A stretch of DNA of 64,000 bases from Cellulomonas sp. JH27-2 (GCF_014837175.1 NZ_JACYFR010000003.1:248001-312000); one strand, 5' to 3'; shown: positions 26,875 to 35,704, counted from the first letter of the stretch. Notes: generated by a model not told the origin, from the sequence alone. A program made the numbers and translations.

Positions 26875-27925
26875 GGTCCTTGCTGGGCTGAACGCGCTTG
26901 GGCTCGCCGGGCATCTTGGGGTACTCGGGCGGGTAGGGCAGGTCGCCGTGGCCGTCGTCGGCCTCCTGCCGGTCCGCGAGCTCGAGCACGGAGTCCAGCA
27001 CGCCGCGCGGCGCCGCCCCGGCGACGAGCGGCGCGAACAGGTCGCCGACCTCGGCGAACCGCGCGGGCATGGACAGGACGTCGAAGTCGTCGGGGTGCAC
27101 GTCCGGGACCTCGTCCCAGGTCAGCGGCGCGGAGACGGTGGCGCGCGGGTTGGTACGGATCGAGTACGCCGACGCGATGGTGCGGTCGCGCGCCATCTGG
27201 TTGTAGTCGACGAAGATCTTGACCCCGCGCTCCTCCTTCCACCACTTCATCGTGACCTGGTCCGGCAGGCGCCGCTCCAGCTCGCGGCCCAGCGCGATGG
27301 TGGCGCGCCGCGCCTCGACGAACGTCCAGCGCGGCTCGATCGGCACGAAGATGTGGATGCCCCGCCCGCCGGACGTCTTGGGGTAGCCGGTCAGGCCGTG
27401 CTCGGTGAGCAGCTCGCGGACGTGCGGGGCGACGCGCGCGGCGTCGGAGAAGTCGGTCCCCGGCTGCGGGTCCAGGTCGATGCGGAGCTGGTCGGGCCGG
27501 TCCACGTCGGCCGACGTCACGGGCCACGGGTGGAACGTGAGCGTGCCCAGGTTGGCGGCCCACGCGACCACGGCGAGCTCGCTGGGCGCGACCTCGTCGG
27601 CCGTGCGCCCGCTGGGGAACCCGATCCGGGCCGTCTTCACGTACTCCGGCGCGCCCGCGGGCACGCGCTTCTGGTAGAACGCGTCGCCCGACGAGTCCAT
27701 CCGGGTGGCCAGCTTCGCGCCCTCGAACACCCCCTTGGGCCAGCGCTCGAGCGTGGTCGGCCGGTCCAGCAGCGCGCCCAGGATCCCGCCGCCCACGCTG
27801 AGGAAGTACTGGACGACGTCGAGCTTGGTCAGTCCCCGCTCGGCGAAGTACACCTTGTCTGGGCTGCTCACGCGCACGGTCCGGTCGTCGACCTGCAGCT
27901 CCACCGCGGGCGTCTTCGTCGGCAT
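26858..27925 (-). CDS. Stand-alone LigD-type polymerase/primase domain protein
   Basis: 355 residues from ATG 27925. It matches the polymerase (PolDom) part of LigD of the bacterial end-joining system: LSSPDKVYF-like start (VSSPDKVYFAERGLTK), metal-binding LRIDLDPQPG, KTSGGRGIHIFVP with the nucleotide-binding Ser and His, and KIFVDYNQMARDRTI with the third acidic residue. Neither ligase nor phosphoesterase domain is fused, and no Ku gene lies nearby, so partners must be elsewhere. Actinobacterial PolDoms preferentially add ribonucleotides to fill gaps during double-strand break repair. The C-terminal tail is Lys/Pro-rich. Confidence 0.93.
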   Translation of the reverse strand: MPTKTPAVELQVDDRTVRVSSPDKVYFAERGLTKLDVVQYFLSVGGGILGALLDRPTTLERWPKGVFEGAKLATRMDSSGDAFYQKRVPAGAPEYVKTARIGFPSGRTADEVAPSELAVVAWAANLGTLTFHPWPVTSADVDRPDQLRIDLDPQPGTDFSDAARVAPHVRELLTEHGLTGYPKTSGGRGIHIFVPIEPRWTFVEARRATIALGRELERRLPDQVTMKWWKEERGVKIFVDYNQMARDRTIASAYSIRTNPRATVSAPLTWDEVPDVHPDDFDVLSMPARFAEVGDLFAPLVAGAAPRGVLDSVLELADRQEADDGHGDLPYPPEYPKMPGEPKRVQPSKDRDRPR

Positions 27926-27988
27926 GCGCCCACCGTAGGCCCGACCGCCGACACTGGCCACGGCCCGCGGCGGTCACGACGACGGCGG

Positions 27989-30859
27989 TCACGACCCGAT
28001 GAGCCCCCGCTGGTGCGCGATCGACACCGCCTCGGCCCGGCCGGACGCGCCGAGCTTGGCCAGCAGGTTGGACACGTGCACGGAGACGGTCTTGCCGGAG
28101 ATGAACAGCTTCTCCCCGATCTGCCGGTTCGACAGGCCCTGCGCGACGAGCGTGAGGACCTCGGCCTCGCGCGACGTGAGCACGTCGCCGCCGCCCTCGG
28201 CCACCCCGGTCAGCCCCAGCCGTCCACGACGCGACAGCCCGCGCACGGCCGCGGCGAGGGGCGCGGCCCCCATCGCGTCGGCCTCGGCCAGCGCGACGGC
28301 GGCGTGCTCGCGCGCGGTGTCCCGCTCGCCCTGCTCCAGCAGCGCCTCGGCCAGGCGGTAGCGGGTGCGCGCCTGCTCGTAGCGGTGGCCGAAGCCGAAC
28401 TCGTCGAGCGCCTCCTGCCAGGGTCCGACCTCGTTGTGCGCACCGCCCAGCAGCCGCCCGTGCTCGGCGTGCGCCCGGGCCAGCCACGCGCGACCCTCCG
28501 GCCCCAGTCGCCCACCCCGCGGGCGGCCGCGCCGCGCCGTCGACCGTGCGCGCTCCAGCAGCGAGTCGCCGAGCGCCACGCGATCGCGGACGTCGTGGCC
28601 CTGCAGGCGCTCCGCCGCGGCGGCGTCAGCCAGCGCTGCCAGCCCCAGCGCGGACAGGTAGATGCCGCCCAGGAAGTAGTCGGTCCACGCGCGGCCCAGG
28701 AAGTCGATGATGCGCATCGCCAGCGCGACGGCCTCGTCGGCGTCGCCCCGCATCGTCAGTGCGTCCACCGCGCACCCGCCGGCCTGCAGCGCGACCAGGC
28801 CGTCCAGCTCCCAGTCCGCCTCGAGCGCGGCGGCACGGGTCGGCACGTCCTCGTCGCCGCGGGCGGTCGCCGCGAACAGGTCGACGGCGCTCAGCACGCG
28901 GGCGCGGTCGTCGGGCACGTCGGGGACCGGCGGCAGTGTCGTCAGGTCACCGCTGACGTACCGCAGCAGCCGGACGAGCATCGCCAGCTCGAGCCCGTAC
29001 GTGCTGGTGGCCATGCCCACCTCGCGTGCGCGGGCGACGCCCTCGGCCGCCACCTCCGCCGCCGAGCCGGGGTGGCCCGCGTACCAGCGGTTGCCCGCCA
29101 GGTTGAAGCGGCTGCGCAGCTCGGTGTCCAGGTCCTCGGCCTCCTGCGCGCGCGCGAGCGCCTGGGCCAGCAGGTCGGCCGCCTGGTTGGCCTCGTCGAC
29201 CTCGAGCACCGCGAGCGTGGTGAGCCCGTCGGCCTCGGCGTCGAACGCACCCACGGCACGCGCGACCTCGACGGCCTGCTCGCCTGCCACGCGCGCCTCG
29301 TCGTCCTGGTCGACGTTCAGCGCGCACCGCGCGTACGTGGCCAGCGCCCAGGCACGCGCCGGCGACGGCTGGGTACCGGTTGCCTCGATCGCCTGCCGCG
29401 CCTGCTGCATGGCCGCGTCGAGCTGCTCGGCGGCGAGCAGCAGCCGGGCCAGCCGGGTGCGGAGCATGGCCTGGCGGTCCGGCTCGTCGGCCGACGCCTC
29501 GACGGCGGCGCGCGCGAGCTGCACCGCGCGGTCCACCAACCCGGCCGCGCTCGCGGCCGACGCCGCGGAGCTGAGCAGAGCGACGTGGTCCTCACCGTGC
29601 GCCGTCCGTTCCTCCCCCACGGCGTCCCACAGCCGCAGCACCACCTCCAGGTGCCGCAGCTCCTCCGCGGGCGCGAGCACGCAGTGCGCCTGGTGGGCCG
29701 CCTCGCGGGACGCTGCCCACGCGACCGGGATGTCCGGGGCGCGCAGCGCGTGCGAGGCGAGCTGGGACGCCGGGCCCAGGGAGGGGTCGGCGAGCAGGGC
29801 CCGCAGGTAGGCGCGGTGCAGCGCGGAGACCTCGCCCGGCAGGAGGTCGGCGGCGACCGCCTCGGCCAGCAACGCGTGCCGGAAGGCGAGGTGGCCGTCC
29901 TCCACGGCGAGCACGTGGTGGGCGACCGCGTCGCGCAGCGCCGCGTCGAACCCCGTGAGACCGGAGCCGACGGCGGCCCGCAGCAGCCGCTCGTCGACGA
30001 GCCGCCCCGCGACGGACGCGACGCGCACGAGCTGCTGCACGTCCGGGTCCAGGACCTCCAGGCGCGAGCGCAGCACGTCCGCGAGGGACCACGGCAGCAC
30101 GTCGTCGTCGGCCCCGGCCTCCAGCAGCTCCTGGGCAAAGTACGCATTGCCCTCCGACCGCTCGACGACGCGACGCAGCGCCGGCTCGGGCACGGCCGAA
30201 CCCGTCACCGCGACGGTGAAGGCGCGCAGCTCGTCGGACGTGAACGGCGACAGGTCCAGGCGCATCACGCGCGGGTGGCGCACCAGCTCGGCGGCGGCCG
30301 CGCGCCACGGGTGGCGACGGTGCAGGTCGTCCGTGCGGTAGCTCGCGACGAGCAGCAGGTGCTGGCGGCGCAGGCGCGAGACGAGGAAGCGCAGCACGTC
30401 GCGGCTGGACGCGTCGGCCCAATGGAGGTCCTCGACCACGACGAGCAGCGGCCGCTCGGCCGTGCCCAGCGTGCCCAGCACGTCGAGCAGGCCCTCGAAG
30501 AGCTGCAGCCGGTTGGCGGGCCCGTCCGCGGGGGCGCTGCCCGGCAGGAGGCGAGCCAGCGCCGGCCTGGCCGCGACGATCGCGTCCACGGGGCCCGGGT
30601 CCAGCTCGCGCAGCTGGGACAGCATCTCGGCGAAGGGCAGGTACGGCAGGCCCACGTCCCCGAGGTCGACGCAGTGCGTCACCACCACCTGCGCGCCGCC
30701 GGCAGCCGCGCGCTCGGTCACGTGCTGCAGCAGCCGGGTCTTGCCTACGCCTGCGTCCGCCGCGAGCAGGACCGCGCGGGCCGTGCCCGCACGCGCGTCC
30801 GCGAGGGCGAGGTCGAGCGTCTCGACCTCGCCCTCGCGGGCGATGAACGGTGCTGTCAT
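27989..30859 (-). CDS. Large ATP-dependent LuxR-family transcriptional regulator (LAL type)
   Basis: 956 residues from ATG 30859, a start supported by its ATGA overlap with a preceding small reading frame; ATG 30874 is an alternative. The N-terminal AAA-type ATPase has Walker A AADAGVGKTRLLQ and Walker B PLLVVVEDLHWAD, followed by a winged-helix region and a long helical, TPR-like repeat section. The C-terminal LuxR DNA-binding domain is intact (LTSREAEVLTLVAQGLSNRQIGEKLFISGKTVSVHVSNLL). LAL regulators sense metabolites and activate sugar or secondary-metabolism genes. No obvious target lies next to it. Confidence 0.92.
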   Translation of the reverse strand: MTAPFIAREGEVETLDLALADARAGTARAVLLAADAGVGKTRLLQHVTERAAAGGAQVVVTHCVDLGDVGLPYLPFAEMLSQLRELDPGPVDAIVAARPALARLLPGSAPADGPANRLQLFEGLLDVLGTLGTAERPLLVVVEDLHWADASSRDVLRFLVSRLRRQHLLLVASYRTDDLHRRHPWRAAAAELVRHPRVMRLDLSPFTSDELRAFTVAVTGSAVPEPALRRVVERSEGNAYFAQELLEAGADDDVLPWSLADVLRSRLEVLDPDVQQLVRVASVAGRLVDERLLRAAVGSGLTGFDAALRDAVAHHVLAVEDGHLAFRHALLAEAVAADLLPGEVSALHRAYLRALLADPSLGPASQLASHALRAPDIPVAWAASREAAHQAHCVLAPAEELRHLEVVLRLWDAVGEERTAHGEDHVALLSSAASAASAAGLVDRAVQLARAAVEASADEPDRQAMLRTRLARLLLAAEQLDAAMQQARQAIEATGTQPSPARAWALATYARCALNVDQDDEARVAGEQAVEVARAVGAFDAEADGLTTLAVLEVDEANQAADLLAQALARAQEAEDLDTELRSRFNLAGNRWYAGHPGSAAEVAAEGVARAREVGMATSTYGLELAMLVRLLRYVSGDLTTLPPVPDVPDDRARVLSAVDLFAATARGDEDVPTRAAALEADWELDGLVALQAGGCAVDALTMRGDADEAVALAMRIIDFLGRAWTDYFLGGIYLSALGLAALADAAAAERLQGHDVRDRVALGDSLLERARSTARRGRPRGGRLGPEGRAWLARAHAEHGRLLGGAHNEVGPWQEALDEFGFGHRYEQARTRYRLAEALLEQGERDTAREHAAVALAEADAMGAAPLAAAVRGLSRRGRLGLTGVAEGGGDVLTSREAEVLTLVAQGLSNRQIGEKLFISGKTVSVHVSNLLAKLGASGRAEAVSIAHQRGLIGS

Positions 30860-31080
30860 CGGGCCACGTGCCATGCCCCCGATACTCGCAGCAGCCACCC
30901 ACGCGCCGCGTCGTGATTTCGCCGCCGGGCCGCGCGGGCCGCGCGCGACTGGCGGCGCCGGGCCGACCGCGCCCGCCCCTCGGCGATGCCCTGCTGGACT
31001 CGCTGCCGCCGCGCGTCGAGGTCCGTGTCGAACGACCCCGCCCACACGTCGCTCATGCCTGCTCCCCACAGCTCTCGCAT
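30856..31080 (-). CDS. Small Arg-rich protein coupled to the LuxR-type regulator
   Basis: A 74-residue frame from ATG 31080 with GAGGGA 5 bp upstream; ATG 31056 with GGGGAG upstream is equally good (66 residues). It begins acidic (MSDVWAGSFDTDLDARRQRV) and continues as an Arg/Ala-rich helix (RSARRRQSRAARAARRR). Its TGA overlaps the ATG of the regulator by 4 bp, indicating translational coupling. Unrecognised; it may be a short leader protein or a real small nucleic-acid-binding protein. Confidence 0.4.
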   Translation of the reverse strand: MRELWGAGMSDVWAGSFDTDLDARRQRVQQGIAEGRARSARRRQSRAARAARRRNHDAARGWLLRVSGAWHVAR

Positions 31081-31157
31081 GATCGTCCCTCTCGTCCCGC
31101 GGAGGTCGTTCCTCCGGCTGACCCTGACGTTCCTCCCGAGGTGACGGGCGACGGATC

Positions 31158-31214
31158 GGTCGATCGACCAGTCCTGGCCATCCCGTCGTCGCGGGTCGCC
31201 CTGAGGTACCTCAG
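31158..31214. promoter_or_regulatory. Two perfect palindromes between divergent regulators
   Basis: GGTCGATCGACC at 31158-31169 and CTGAGGTACCTCAG at 31201-31214 are perfect 12- and 14-bp palindromes in the 228-bp gap between the LuxR-side small gene (minus) and the RsbW-like gene (plus). They are typical in size for dimeric regulator sites. No regulator can be assigned. Confidence 0.5.
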
Positions 31215-31308
31215 ACGTGCGTGTCGTGGACTCCACCCGGCGGAACGGCCCGACGTCGGGCACCCTGGACGGGTGGGAGAGGTCAGACATCTACGGAGCG
31301 CACCGAGC

Positions 31309-31719
31309 GTGCGACGTGCCGAGCAGGCCGCCGCGGTGTTCGACGACGAGATGGTGGTGCAGGCCGAGCCACGTGCGCCGCGCGCCGTGCGGCACTGGGT
31401 GATGCGGACGGTCGCGGGCCTCGGTGTGACCGGTGCGGGCAACCAGGTGGTCGAGCTGCTGACGGCGGAGATCGTGTCGAACGCCGTCGTGCACGGCCCT
31501 TCGGAAGGCGAGATCCGCGTGCGGTTGCGCGTCGCGGGTCCCTGCGTGCGCGTCGAGGTCACGGACACCGGGCACGGGTCGCCCACGGTGCGCCACCCGG
31601 AGCCGACCGCCCCCAACGGGCGCGGCCTGCTGCTGGTCGAGGCGCTCGCGACGTCCTGGGGGACGCGGCCCGACGAGGCCGGGACGACCGTCTGGTTCGA
31701 GGTCGACACCGATGCGTGA
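31309..31719 (+). CDS. RsbW-like anti-sigma/ATP-binding protein (HATPase_c_2)
   Basis: 136 residues from GTG 31309 (GGAG 10 bp upstream; GTG 31273 is an alternative). A bare GHKL ATPase: N-box ELLTAEIVSNAVVHG, G1 VTDTGHGSP and G2 GRGLLLVEAL, with no phospho-acceptor His domain or membrane segment. Actinobacteria carry many such proteins, which bind sigma factors or phosphorylate anti-anti-sigma proteins. No STAS antagonist is adjacent. The nearest sigma gene is the ECF factor at 33341, which is not a normal RsbW partner. Confidence 0.82.
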   Translation: MRRAEQAAAVFDDEMVVQAEPRAPRAVRHWVMRTVAGLGVTGAGNQVVELLTAEIVSNAVVHGPSEGEIRVRLRVAGPCVRVEVTDTGHGSPTVRHPEPTAPNGRGLLLVEALATSWGTRPDEAGTTVWFEVDTDA

Positions 31720-31820
31720 GGGGTGAGTCCTCCCTCTCCCGCACGCTCTGGCCTGGACAATCGCCCGGTTTCGCGTAGTTTCGGCTCCAGGTGGGTGCGG
31801 ATCTAGTGGGGTGGTTCTCG

Positions 31821-33242
31821 ATGGCTGGCGACGACAACAGCGTGGCGACGGTGACACGCGTGCCTCAGATCACGGCCGAGGTGCGCCTGGACGGCACCGG
31901 TGAGATCTCGGTGGACGGGCGGATCGAGCGGGTGCGTCGGGACACCCTCCAGGAGGCCGGTGCGGCCATCACGACACGGATCGCGGAGCTCGCCGACGAG
32001 GCAGGGCAGCCCCTGCCCGTGCAGGTCCGCGACCCCGAGGGCGTGTGGTCGTTGCTGATCCACCCGGACGGGACGGTCGACGAGGCGCCCGACGAGTCCG
32101 CGGCGGACGGTGCCGCGACGGACGCGGGTGCGCCCGTCGGCCCGCCCGAGGGCACCCCTGCAGCGGAGCCCGCGGCGGCCGACGCGGGTCCGACGTCCGG
32201 CTCGTCGGCCCTCGCACCGTCTGCGGAGTCGTCGGACGCCCTGCCCGACGAGCCGCCCGCCGGGCTCATCCCGCCCTCGCCGCCGGGCCGCGACCGCTCG
32301 TCGGCCACGCTGCCCACGCTCGACGACCTGCTGGCCGCCCGACACCCCGTCTCGCCCGGCCCCGCGGAGCACGGCTTCCGGGGCGGCGTGCGCCGCGTGA
32401 CGTTCGGCGCGATCAAGCCGGGCCCGGGCCGCGCCGAGCAGCGTCGTCGCGTGCAGCAGGCCGCGGTGCGGCGCGGCTTCGACGGCCCCAAGACGATCGT
32501 CGTCATCAACCCCAAGGGCGGGGCGCACAAGACGACCGCGACCATGATGCTCGCCGCGACGTTCGGCCTCGAGCGTGGCGGCTACGTGCTGGCGTGGGAC
32601 AACAACGAGACGCGCGGGACGCTGGGCTGGCGCTCGGCGCACACGGACCACTCGCGCACGGCCGTCGACCTGCTGCACGCTCTGCCCACGCTCGGCGACC
32701 AGGGCACCGTGCGTGTGGGGGATCTCGACTCGTTCGTCCGCACGCAGGCCGCCCAGCAGTTCGACGTCCTGGCGTCCGACGAGGACTCCGCCTCCGCCGC
32801 CTCCGTCGACGCGTCCGCCTTCACGTCCCTGCACGACGTGCTCTCGCGCTTCTACCGCGTGCTCATCGTCGACACCGGCAACAACATGCGCGCCTCCAAC
32901 TGGCAGGCGGCCGTCGCCGCGGCGGACCAGATCGTCGTGGTCTCGACCATTCGCGAGGACACCGCCCAGTCGGCCGCGTGGGCGCTCGACGCGCTGCGCT
33001 CGTCGGGCCACGAGGACGCCGTCCGCCGCGCCGTGACCATCCTGTCCGAGCCCGACCGCAAGGTGGACAAGGACCTGCGTCGCCGGCTGCGCACCCACTT
33101 CGGCGCCCTGACCCGCGCGATCGTCGAGGTGCCGCACGACAACGCGCTCGTCGCCGGCGGCCCCATCGACTACGACTCGCTCGACGCCGGCACGCGCGAC
33201 GCCTGGCTGCGCGCGTCCGCCGTCGTCGCCGACGGGCTGTAG
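31821..33242 (+). CDS. MinD/ParA-like ATPase with altered P-loop
   Basis: 473 residues from ATG 31821. An N-terminal domain of about 80 residues (TAEVRLDGTGEISVDGRIERVRRDTL) and an acidic Ala/Pro-rich linker precede a MinD/ParA-type core (about 220-470). The deviant Walker A reads NPKGGAHKTT (232-239 KGGAHKTT), where Ala-His replaces the usual Val-Gly before the catalytic Lys237. The A' region is WDNNETRGTLG and the Walker B-like segment is RVLIVDTGNNM. The end is soluble. Similar ATPases occur with type VII secretion (EspI) and as orphan partition-like proteins, but no ESX gene is in the window. Role unresolved. Confidence 0.8.
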   Translation: MAGDDNSVATVTRVPQITAEVRLDGTGEISVDGRIERVRRDTLQEAGAAITTRIAELADEAGQPLPVQVRDPEGVWSLLIHPDGTVDEAPDESAADGAATDAGAPVGPPEGTPAAEPAAADAGPTSGSSALAPSAESSDALPDEPPAGLIPPSPPGRDRSSATLPTLDDLLAARHPVSPGPAEHGFRGGVRRVTFGAIKPGPGRAEQRRRVQQAAVRRGFDGPKTIVVINPKGGAHKTTATMMLAATFGLERGGYVLAWDNNETRGTLGWRSAHTDHSRTAVDLLHALPTLGDQGTVRVGDLDSFVRTQAAQQFDVLASDEDSASAASVDASAFTSLHDVLSRFYRVLIVDTGNNMRASNWQAAVAAADQIVVVSTIREDTAQSAAWALDALRSSGHEDAVRRAVTILSEPDRKVDKDLRRRLRTHFGALTRAIVEVPHDNALVAGGPIDYDSLDAGTRDAWLRASAVVADGL

Positions 33243-33340
33243 GAGACCGCCTTCCTGTCGGTGTCGTCGTGCAAGATCTCCTCACCCTGCGACACAAGCA
33301 GGTGGGGTGACGACCGTCGTCGCCGGTGCGAGGGGGCGAC

Positions 33341-33904
33341 GTGAGGACGGGTGCAGTGACCGACGGACGGCCCGACGAGCGCGTCGACGATGCGCCCGAC
33401 GACGCGTCGACCGGCGCGCCCGTGGGTCCGCGCGACGCTGCATGGTTCGAGCGCCTCGTCGCCGACCACGCGACCGCCGTGCACCGGTACCTGGTGCGCC
33501 GCGTCGCCCCGAGCGACGTCGAGGACCTCACCGCCGACGTCCTGACGGTCGCGTGGCGGCGGCGCGACGAGGTGCCGAACGCGGCGGAGCTGCCGTGGCT
33601 CTACCGGACGGCCGGGTTCGTCGTCGCCAACCACCGCCGTAAGCACCGGCCGGTGCCCGTGGGGGACGTCCCCGAGCAGGCGTCCGACGACGACCCCGCG
33701 CTCGCCGCCGTCCGCGACGACCACGCCCGCCGTGCGCTCGCGGCCCTGAGCCCGCGCGACCGGCAGATCGTCCTGCTGCACGCCTGGGAGGGGCTGACCG
33801 GCGAGGCGCTCGCGGAGGTGCTGGGCATCGGCCGCGGCGGTGCGGACGCGGCCCTGTCGCGAGCCCGGTCGCGGCTGGCCGCCGCCTGGTCGTCGACCGA
33901 CTGA
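33341..33904 (+). CDS. ECF-type RNA polymerase sigma factor
   Basis: 187 residues from GTG 33341, chosen because AGGGGG lies 4 bp upstream; GTG 33326 and 33356 are also in frame. Region 2 is ERLVADHATAVHRYLVRRV...VEDLTADVLTVAWRR; region 4 is ALSPRDRQIVLLHAWEGLTGEALAEVLGIGRGGADAALSRARSRL. The short linker between them lacks a SnoaL-type extension. It would direct RNA polymerase to a small stress regulon. The next gene, 83 bp downstream, is the likely regulator of its activity. Confidence 0.92.
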   Translation: MRTGAVTDGRPDERVDDAPDDASTGAPVGPRDAAWFERLVADHATAVHRYLVRRVAPSDVEDLTADVLTVAWRRRDEVPNAAELPWLYRTAGFVVANHRRKHRPVPVGDVPEQASDDDPALAAVRDDHARRALAALSPRDRQIVLLHAWEGLTGEALAEVLGIGRGGADAALSRARSRLAAAWSSTD

Positions 33905-33987
33905 CGCGCGGGCTGCAAGCGGGGACGCCCTGGCGACACAGACGGGGCAGACGACCCCACGCGAACCAGCGACCCCGGAGCGAGACC

Positions 33988-35496
33988 ATGACCAGCGAGC
34001 AGCCCGGCCCGATCGACCGACCCGACCCGATGGCTGCCGTGCGCGCCGCCGACCCGGCAGTCGGCTCGGAGCCGGATCTGGACCGGCTGCGTGCGGCACT
34101 GGCCGCCTCGACGGGCGTGCCGCTGGGCGGGACGGACGAGCTGGCCGCCCGTCGTTCCCGTCGCACGCCGCGGTGGGTGCAGGTCGCGGCGGCGGTCGCG
34201 GGCGTCGCGCTCGTCGGCACCGCCGGGTACGCGCTGGGTGCGGGGCGCGGGGCCGACGAGACGGCGGGCGGCTCGGCCGCGCCGGCGATGTCGCTCGACG
34301 GGGGTGGCAGCCGTGACTCGTCGGGGGGCGCGTCGTCGACGGGTACGGAGCTGTTCGGTGCGGCCGCGCCCGCCGACGGCCTGAAGGCGGCGTCGCTGCC
34401 CGCGTCTGCGGCGGGCTCGACGTTCCTGCCGGGCTGGTCCTCCGGGCGCACGGTCTTCACGGCGCGCGGGCTGTCCGGCGCCGACGGCGAGCACGACGCA
34501 TGGGCGTACGACGCCGCGGGGACGTACTCGAAGGCGACCGCGGAGGCGGCGGCGAAGGCGCTCGGCGTGCGCGGGTCCGCGCGCGAGTCGTGGGGCTGGA
34601 CCGTCGGCCCGGACGACGGCACGGGTCCGACCGTCTCGCTGGTGCCCGACGGACTCTCGTCGCTGAGCTACTACGACCCGACGGCCGAGCCGGCCAAGTG
34701 CATCGACCGCGGTACCGCGGACTCCGTCCAACCGGTGCCCGAGCAGACGGGCGGCGCAGGCGGCGGTCCCGCCGCGGACAGCGGCGCGGAGAGCGGCGCG
34801 GAGGGTGGCGCCACGCCCGACACCGGGATCGGCGCGCAGGCCGGCCCGGGCGCCGACGGGCTGTGGGACTGCGCCGACGTTGCGGACGCCCCGACGGGTG
34901 CCGCGGCCGTGAAGCGCGCGAAGGCCGCGATCGCGTCGGTCGGCGCCGACGTCGCGGACCTCGAGCTCGAGGAGCAGGGCGGCGACGGCAGCGTTGAGCA
35001 GACCACGGTGCTCGGCTACCAGGTGGTGGACGGGCAACGCACGGGCGCGGTGTGGTCCGTGCAGCTGGGCCACGACGGGCTCGTCTCGCTCAACGGTCCG
35101 CTCGCCCCGCTCGTCGCGATGGGCAGCTACGACGTGATCAGCCCCGCGGCGGCCGTCGAGCGCCTCGGCGACCCCCGCTTCGGTGCGACCGTCAGCGGAG
35201 TGACCCCGCTGGCCGCGCGCGGGATGGTGACGGCGGAAGGGTCGACGGCCGACGCCCCGACGGCGGCCGCGACGCCCGTCGCCCCGACCGTCCCGGCGAC
35301 GCCCACCCCCGGTACCGCGATCCCGTGGCCGGTCGACCGGGTGACGATCACGAAGGCGCGGCTCGGCGTCGCGCAGCAGACCGCCCCCGACGGCGCGACC
35401 ACCCTCCTGCCCACCTACGAGCTGAGCGGCGACGACGGCTCGACGTGGACCGTGCTCGCCGTGGCCGACGACGAGCTCGACCTCGCGTCGCGCTGA
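33988..35496 (+). CDS. Single-pass membrane protein paired with the ECF sigma factor
   Basis: 502 residues from ATG 33988. A cytoplasmic N-terminus of about 65 residues (DLDRLRAALAAS...RRSRRTPRW) precedes one membrane helix (VQVAAAVAGVALVGTAGYAL) and a large extracellular part rich in Gly/Ala/Ser with beta-type segments and two low-complexity stretches (GGAGGGPAADSGAESGAEGG; TPVAPTVPATPTPGT). The layout suits a transmembrane anti-sigma or sensor partner, but the zinc-binding HxxxCxxC motif of ZAS anti-sigmas is missing. The extracellular part may bind an envelope signal. Function is inferred from position. Confidence 0.65.
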   Translation: MTSEQPGPIDRPDPMAAVRAADPAVGSEPDLDRLRAALAASTGVPLGGTDELAARRSRRTPRWVQVAAAVAGVALVGTAGYALGAGRGADETAGGSAAPAMSLDGGGSRDSSGGASSTGTELFGAAAPADGLKAASLPASAAGSTFLPGWSSGRTVFTARGLSGADGEHDAWAYDAAGTYSKATAEAAAKALGVRGSARESWGWTVGPDDGTGPTVSLVPDGLSSLSYYDPTAEPAKCIDRGTADSVQPVPEQTGGAGGGPAADSGAESGAEGGATPDTGIGAQAGPGADGLWDCADVADAPTGAAAVKRAKAAIASVGADVADLELEEQGGDGSVEQTTVLGYQVVDGQRTGAVWSVQLGHDGLVSLNGPLAPLVAMGSYDVISPAAAVERLGDPRFGATVSGVTPLAARGMVTAEGSTADAPTAAATPVAPTVPATPTPGTAIPWPVDRVTITKARLGVAQQTAPDGATTLLPTYELSGDDGSTWTVLAVADDELDLASR

Positions 35497-35508
35497 CGCG
35501 CACGTCGC

Positions 35509-35542
35509 CGGTCGGTCGACGCGGAGGGGCGTCGACCGACCG
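35509..35542 (+). terminator. Terminator hairpin after the sigma-factor operon
   Basis: Perfect 14-bp arms (CGGTCGGTCGACGC, 35509-35522; complement 35529-35542) with a 6-nt loop, 12 bp past the stop. Outer bases extend the stem imperfectly. Confidence 0.75.
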
Positions 35543-35566
35543 TCGGCGGACGTGACCGTCGTCACG

Positions 35567-35582
35567 GTTACTCGCGGGTAAC
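35567..35582. promoter_or_regulatory. Operator-like near-palindrome GTTAC-N6-GTAAC
   Basis: GTTACTCGCGGGTAAC is symmetrical at 14 of 16 positions, directly after a second small palindrome (GTGACCGTCGTCAC), 123 bp before the small gene at 35705. A regulator-binding site is plausible. Confidence 0.35.
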
Positions 35583-35704
35583 GACGCCGGCGCGGCCCCG
35601 TAGGCTCATGCCCGACGTCGGGACGCCGTGGCCCTGGGTGCGGTTCGACGCCAACCCGCCTCCCGCGTCGCCCCACGAACCCGAGCGACGAAGTTGGATC
35701 GAGC

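Noticed and set aside
26645..30916. A 1423-codon plus-strand open frame across the LigD-type and LuxR-type genes
   Set aside because: It runs opposite to two well-supported genes and its protein is Arg/Gly/Val-rich without domains.
31821..33242. A type VII secretion (ESX) locus
   Set aside because: Only the MinD/EspI-like ATPase resembles it; no EccC, WXG100 or mycosin gene is present.
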